DNA of 64,000 nucleotides from positions 217,040-281,039 of the forward strand of contig MKSU01000002.1 of assembly GCA_001897375.1 (NCBI GenBank). The letters run 5' to 3'. Shown here in pieces: positions 61,451-64,000 of the stretch. Every line of letters starts with the position of its first letter. The first letter of the stretch is position 1. The translations under genes were made by a program, and so were the position numbers. The notes below the pieces were generated by a model. That model was not told the origin of the DNA. It made no database searches and saw nothing but the letters and a program-made list of their open reading frames with translations. The stretch comes from Sphingomonas sp. 67-36 (GTDB lineage Bacteria > Pseudomonadota > Alphaproteobacteria > Sphingomonadales > Sphingomonadaceae).

Positions 61451-62416
61451 ATGCGCTGTCCGCTGTTGCTCTCCGCCGTCGCCGTGCTGTTGCTGGTTCC
61501 CGGATTCGCCGGGATCGATCCGCTGGTGCGGCTGGCGCCCGGCGCGACGGTGCGCTTCGCCCGCTATATCCCCGATGGCGGCTGGCCGGCGCGGATCGGG
61601 CGGCTGGAGCCGGTCGCGGCGGTGACGATCGACAGCGCCGCGCCGGGCTTCGGCGGTTTTTCCGCGCTGGCGCTGACCGATGGTCGCGCCACGCTGTTGA
61701 GCGATTCGGGCAACTGGCTGCGGCTGCGCATCGCCGGCGGGCGGCTCGTGTCGAGCGAGACGGGCGCGCTCGGCGCCGGGCCGGGGCGTGGCTGGACCAA
61801 GGAGGATCGCGACAGCGAATCGCTCGCGCTCGATCCGGCGAGCGGACGGGCGTGGGTCGGTTTCGAGCGGGCCAATGCGATCTGGCGCTACGATCCGTCG
61901 CTGCGGCGTGGCGAGGCGCAGCGCGCGCCGCGCGAGATGGCGGACTGGTGGGACAATAGCGGCCCCGAATCGCTCGCGCGGTTCCCGGACGGACATTTCG
62001 TGGTGATCGCCGAGCGCGGGCGCAAGGCGGGGCCGCTGCGCCCGGCGCTGCTGTTCCCCGGCGATCCGGCGGAGGCGGCGACGCCCGTCGTCCGCTTCGC
62101 CTATCGTCCGCCCGCCGGCTACGATCCCAGCGATGCGGCGGCGTTGCCCTCGGGCGACCTGATCGTGCTCAACCGCCGCCATCTCGGGTGGCTGCGCTTC
62201 TCGGCCAAGCTGGTGGTGGTGCCCCGCGCCGCGATTCGCGCCGGCGCGACGGTGGCGGGGCGGGAGATCGCGACGCTCGGGGCGCCGCTCGTCAGCGAGA
62301 ATTGCGAGGGGCTGGCCGTCACGCGCGAGAATGGCGCGACGATGCTGTGGCTGACCACCGACAACGACCAGATGCTGCTGCGGCGCACTTATCTCATGAA
62401 ATTCCGGCTGCGCTGA
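61451..62416 (+). CDS. Phytase-like esterase domain protein, exported
   Basis: 321 residues with an N-terminal signal/anchor (CPLLLSAVAVLLLVPGFAG). The esterase-like activity of phytase family (beta-propeller) pattern is seen: PGFGGFSALALTDGRATLLS, KEDRDSESLALDPASGRAWV, NSGPESLARFPDGHFVVIAE, and NCEGLAVTRENGATMLWLTT. Members are periplasmic and rarely characterised; phosphatase or esterase activity is presumed. Convergent with rpmB. Confidence 0.82.
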   Translation: MRCPLLLSAVAVLLLVPGFAGIDPLVRLAPGATVRFARYIPDGGWPARIGRLEPVAAVTIDSAAPGFGGFSALALTDGRATLLSDSGNWLRLRIAGGRLVSSETGALGAGPGRGWTKEDRDSESLALDPASGRAWVGFERANAIWRYDPSLRRGEAQRAPREMADWWDNSGPESLARFPDGHFVVIAERGRKAGPLRPALLFPGDPAEAATPVVRFAYRPPAGYDPSDAAALPSGDLIVLNRRHLGWLRFSAKLVVVPRAAIRAGATVAGREIATLGAPLVSENCEGLAVTRENGATMLWLTTDNDQMLLRRTYLMKFRLR

Positions 62417-62432
62417 TCGCGGCAAACGCCGA

Positions 62433-62464
62433 GCGGCCCGCCCTCCATAGGAAGAGCGGGCCGC
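62433..62464. terminator. Shared hairpin between the phytase-like gene and rpmB
   Basis: GCGGCCCGC / GCGGGCCGC, perfect 9 bp stem with a 14-base loop, between two convergent genes. No strong uridine run on either side. Confidence 0.45.
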
Positions 62465-62492
62465 GCGATTCGGGCCGATTCGCCGGAAAGCG

Positions 62493-62786
62493 TTACGCCG
62501 CGACGGCGGCGCGCTTCTTCACGATCTCGCGCTTCAGGCGGCGGGCGCGCAGCGACAGCTTCTCGTCGTTGGTCTTGACCAGCCAGTTGTCGAGGCCGCC
62601 GTTATGCTCGACCGAGCGCAGACCGTGGGTCGAGACGCGCAGGCGCACGCTCTTCTCCAGCGAGTCCGAGATCAGCGTGACGTTCTGCAGGTTCGGCAGG
62701 AACGTCCGCTTGGTCTTGTTGTTGGCGTGGGAAACGTTGTTACCCACCTGCCGGCCCTTGCCGGTCAGCTCGCAGATGCGCGACAT
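62493..62786 (-). CDS. rpmB: 50S ribosomal protein L28
   Basis: 97 residues, the long alphaproteobacterial form. Recognised by [35 protein letters not shown], and [20 protein letters not shown]. Binds 23S rRNA in the large subunit. Monocistronic and divergent from the next small gene. Confidence 0.97.
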   Translation of the reverse strand: MSRICELTGKGRQVGNNVSHANNKTKRTFLPNLQNVTLISDSLEKSVRLRVSTHGLRSVEHNGGLDNWLVKTNDEKLSLRARRLKREIVKKRAAVAA

Positions 62787-62925
62787 GATCTAATCCTGAA
62801 TTTCGGTTGCCCGGAAAGAGCGCGCCCCTAGCCCGAAGGCGGGATTTCGTCAACCCGATGCGGTGAAACTTCCCGGCCGGCCCCTGCGTTGTTCCATCGG
62901 CGAATCGATACGGGAGAGCAAGGCC

Positions 62926-63165
62926 ATGCGCGTCATCCTCGTGCTGCTTGGCATCGCCGCGCTGGTGGCGCTGGCGGGGATCATGACCGGTTTCATCAAC
63001 ATCGACCAGACGCGCACCGCGCAATTACCGCATCTGGAAGGCGGCCAGGCGCCGAAATTCCGCGCCGATGTCGGCCGAATCGATGTCGGCACGGAGAAGA
63101 AGACGATCGACGTGCCTCATGTGACGGTGCAGAAGCCCGCGGACAACTCCACCGCCCCGCAATAG
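62926..63165 (+). CDS. Small single-pass membrane protein, unknown
   Basis: 79 residues from an ATG with GGGAGAG about eight bases upstream; a frame starting at 62863 is less likely. One N-terminal transmembrane segment (ILVLLGIAALVALAGIMTGF), then a periplasmic tail with TRTAQLPHLEGGQAPKFRAD and a regular hydrophilic end. Small proteins of this shape are common in sphingomonads; no function is recognised. Confidence 0.65.
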   Translation: MRVILVLLGIAALVALAGIMTGFINIDQTRTAQLPHLEGGQAPKFRADVGRIDVGTEKKTIDVPHVTVQKPADNSTAPQ

Positions 63166-63202
63166 GCTGGCCTCGCCTCACGCCGGGCGGTAGGCGGGCG
63201 GG

Positions 63203-63652
63203 ATGTTCCCGCTTCCCGTCCCGATGCGCGCCGCGCTCGACGCTGCCGCCGCCGCCGCGCGCGACGGCGAGGTGCCGGTGGGCGCGGTGGTGATTCGCGA
63301 CGGGCGGGTGATCGCGACGGCCGCCAACGCGCCGCGCCGGCTCCGCGACCCCACCGCCCATGCCGAGATGCTGGCGATTCGCGCGGCGGCAGAGACGCTC
63401 GGTCGCGAGCGGCTGGAGGATTGCGACCTGTGGGTAACGCTGGAGCCGTGCGCGATGTGCGCCGGGGCGATCGCCCACGCCCGCATCGCCCGGCTCTATT
63501 ATGCCGCGCCGGACCCGAAGGGCGGCGCGGTCGAGCATGGCCCGCGCTTCTTCACCCAGCCGACCTGCCACCACCGGCCGGAGGTGTTCTCCGGCATCGG
63601 CGAGGGCGAGGCGGGGGAGTTGCTGAAGGATTTCTTCGCGGCGCGGCGTTAG
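63203..63652 (+). CDS. tadA: tRNA-specific adenosine deaminase
   Basis: 149 residues. It converts adenosine 34 to inosine in tRNA-Arg(ACG). The zinc deaminase motif is complete: TAHAEMLAI (His53, catalytic Glu55) and LEPCAMCAGAI (Cys83, Cys86). ARIARLYYAAPDPKGGAVEH is characteristic of TadA rather than cytosine deaminases. An ATG seven codons downstream (63224) is an alternative start. A dispersed repeat begins five bases after the stop. Confidence 0.93.
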   Translation: MFPLPVPMRAALDAAAAAARDGEVPVGAVVIRDGRVIATAANAPRRLRDPTAHAEMLAIRAAAETLGRERLEDCDLWVTLEPCAMCAGAIAHARIARLYYAAPDPKGGAVEHGPRFFTQPTCHHRPEVFSGIGEGEAGELLKDFFAARR

Positions 63653-63656
63653 GGTC

Positions 63657-63782
63657 CTAGAGCGATTTCGAGGCAGGTGGAAACGCAGTTCAGCGCAGCT
63701 AATCACCTGCCGGCTCGGAAATCGCGGCAAACAAAGAAAATAGAGCGGTGATCCGATGCAATCGGATCGACAACCGCTCTAG
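63657..63782 (-). repeat. Dispersed 126 bp two-hairpin element, copy 3 (inverted)
   Basis: Reverse complement of the element at 17581-17706, with CTAG at both ends. It lies between convergent tadA and the MaoC-type gene, and its distal CTAG supplies the TAG stop of the latter on the minus strand. Confidence 0.93.
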
Positions 63783-64000
63783 ACCGCTCGTCGCTTCAGC
63801 AATGCCGACCGCTCGCACTGGCACACCACCTCGCCGCGCTGGTTGATGAGCTGGTGCGTGAAGGCGACGATCCCCGCATCGGGCCGCGACCTGCTTTCGC
63901 GCAGGGCCAGCACCTCGCTCGTCGCGCGCATCGTGTCGCCGATGAACACGGGCTTCGGCATGACGAGCTTGTCGTAGCCTAGGTTCGCCACCAGCGTCCC
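63779..64000 (-). CDS. MaoC-family dehydratase, C-terminal part (partial)
   Basis: About 73 residues before the window edge. [20 protein letters not shown] and [20 protein letters not shown] followed by [14 protein letters not shown] match the second half of MaoC-type hot-dog hydratases, close to mesaconyl-CoA / beta-methylmalyl-CoA dehydratases. Such enzymes hydrate enoyl-CoA thioesters. The N-terminal half with the catalytic Asp/His lies outside. The stop codon lies inside the terminal CTAG of the repeat. Confidence 0.8.
   Translation of the reverse strand, partial: GTLVANLGYDKLVMPKPVFIGDTMRATSEVLALRESRSRPDAGIVAFTHQLINQRGEVVCQCERSALLKRRAV

Overview
The window is 64 kb of GC-rich chromosomal DNA from an alphaproteobacterium, most probably a member of the Sphingomonadales (Sphingomonas-like). 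This rests on the gene families and their phrasing: an infC/thrS pair, a MucR/Ros regulator, a complete hut locus, hslVU, lgt-midA-GNAT-pgeF, and above all a gene cluster with the order of the Rhodobacter capsulatus gene transfer agent (RcGTA). Genes are tightly packed, and many neighbours share 4-base ATGA or GTGA stop/start overlaps. No tRNA, rRNA, CRISPR array, integrase or insertion sequence was recognised.

Layout. 0-4.7 kb: end of a glycosyltransferase, then a leftward run pyrE-pdxJ-acpS-lepB-AI-2E transporter-maiA. 4.9-7.8 kb: cytochrome c oxidase subunits II and I, closed by a strong terminator. 7.9-10.3 kb: an epoxide-hydrolase-like enzyme, a MucR regulator and two structured non-coding stretches. 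10.3-17.6 kb: histidine utilisation, with hutI-hutH-hutG-hutU leftward and hutF-hutC rightward around a palindromic operator. 17.7-21.6 kb: an XRE regulator, a divergent DUF6456 gene, a DapF-family epimerase and a CLC channel.

22.3-36.4 kb holds an RcGTA-like cluster: small and large terminase, portal, prohead protease, capsid, head-spike base protein, adaptor and connector genes, major tail protein, tail chaperones, a very short tape measure, a TIM-barrel/DUF2460 fusion, hub protein, NlpC/P60 peptidase, host-specificity protein and a DUF2793 fibre-like protein. A GH108 endolysin and a GTA-type 3TM holin lie 5 kb downstream, beyond an OmpA-family porin, udg, a VOC protein, ygfZ and pyrC. The DUF6456/XRE pair 4 kb upstream resembles the GTA activator/repressor module known from Caulobacter and Rhodobacter. 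Related AACC-N5-GGTT sites lie in front of the regulator pair, the GTA promoter and the lysis genes. The whole 17.7-42.8 kb stretch may therefore be a consolidated GTA locus (regulators, particle, spike, fibre and lysis), with host genes interleaved.

42.8-64 kb is housekeeping: a Yip1-like membrane protein, hslVU, glnD, phaB, hemH, a molybdopterin oxidoreductase subunit, an acyl-CoA synthetase, lgt-midA-GNAT-pgeF, infC, thrS with a structured leader, a glycine-zipper protein, a phytase-like esterase, rpmB, tadA and the end of a MaoC-type dehydratase.

Two repeat families stand out. A 126-127 bp element occurs three times, each time between convergent genes, and supplies TAG stop codons to three of the flanking genes. 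A palindromic element (a 35 bp perfect inverted repeat in its best copy) occurs near 3.4 kb and inside the GTA cluster, with a related palindrome in frame at the start of the portal gene.
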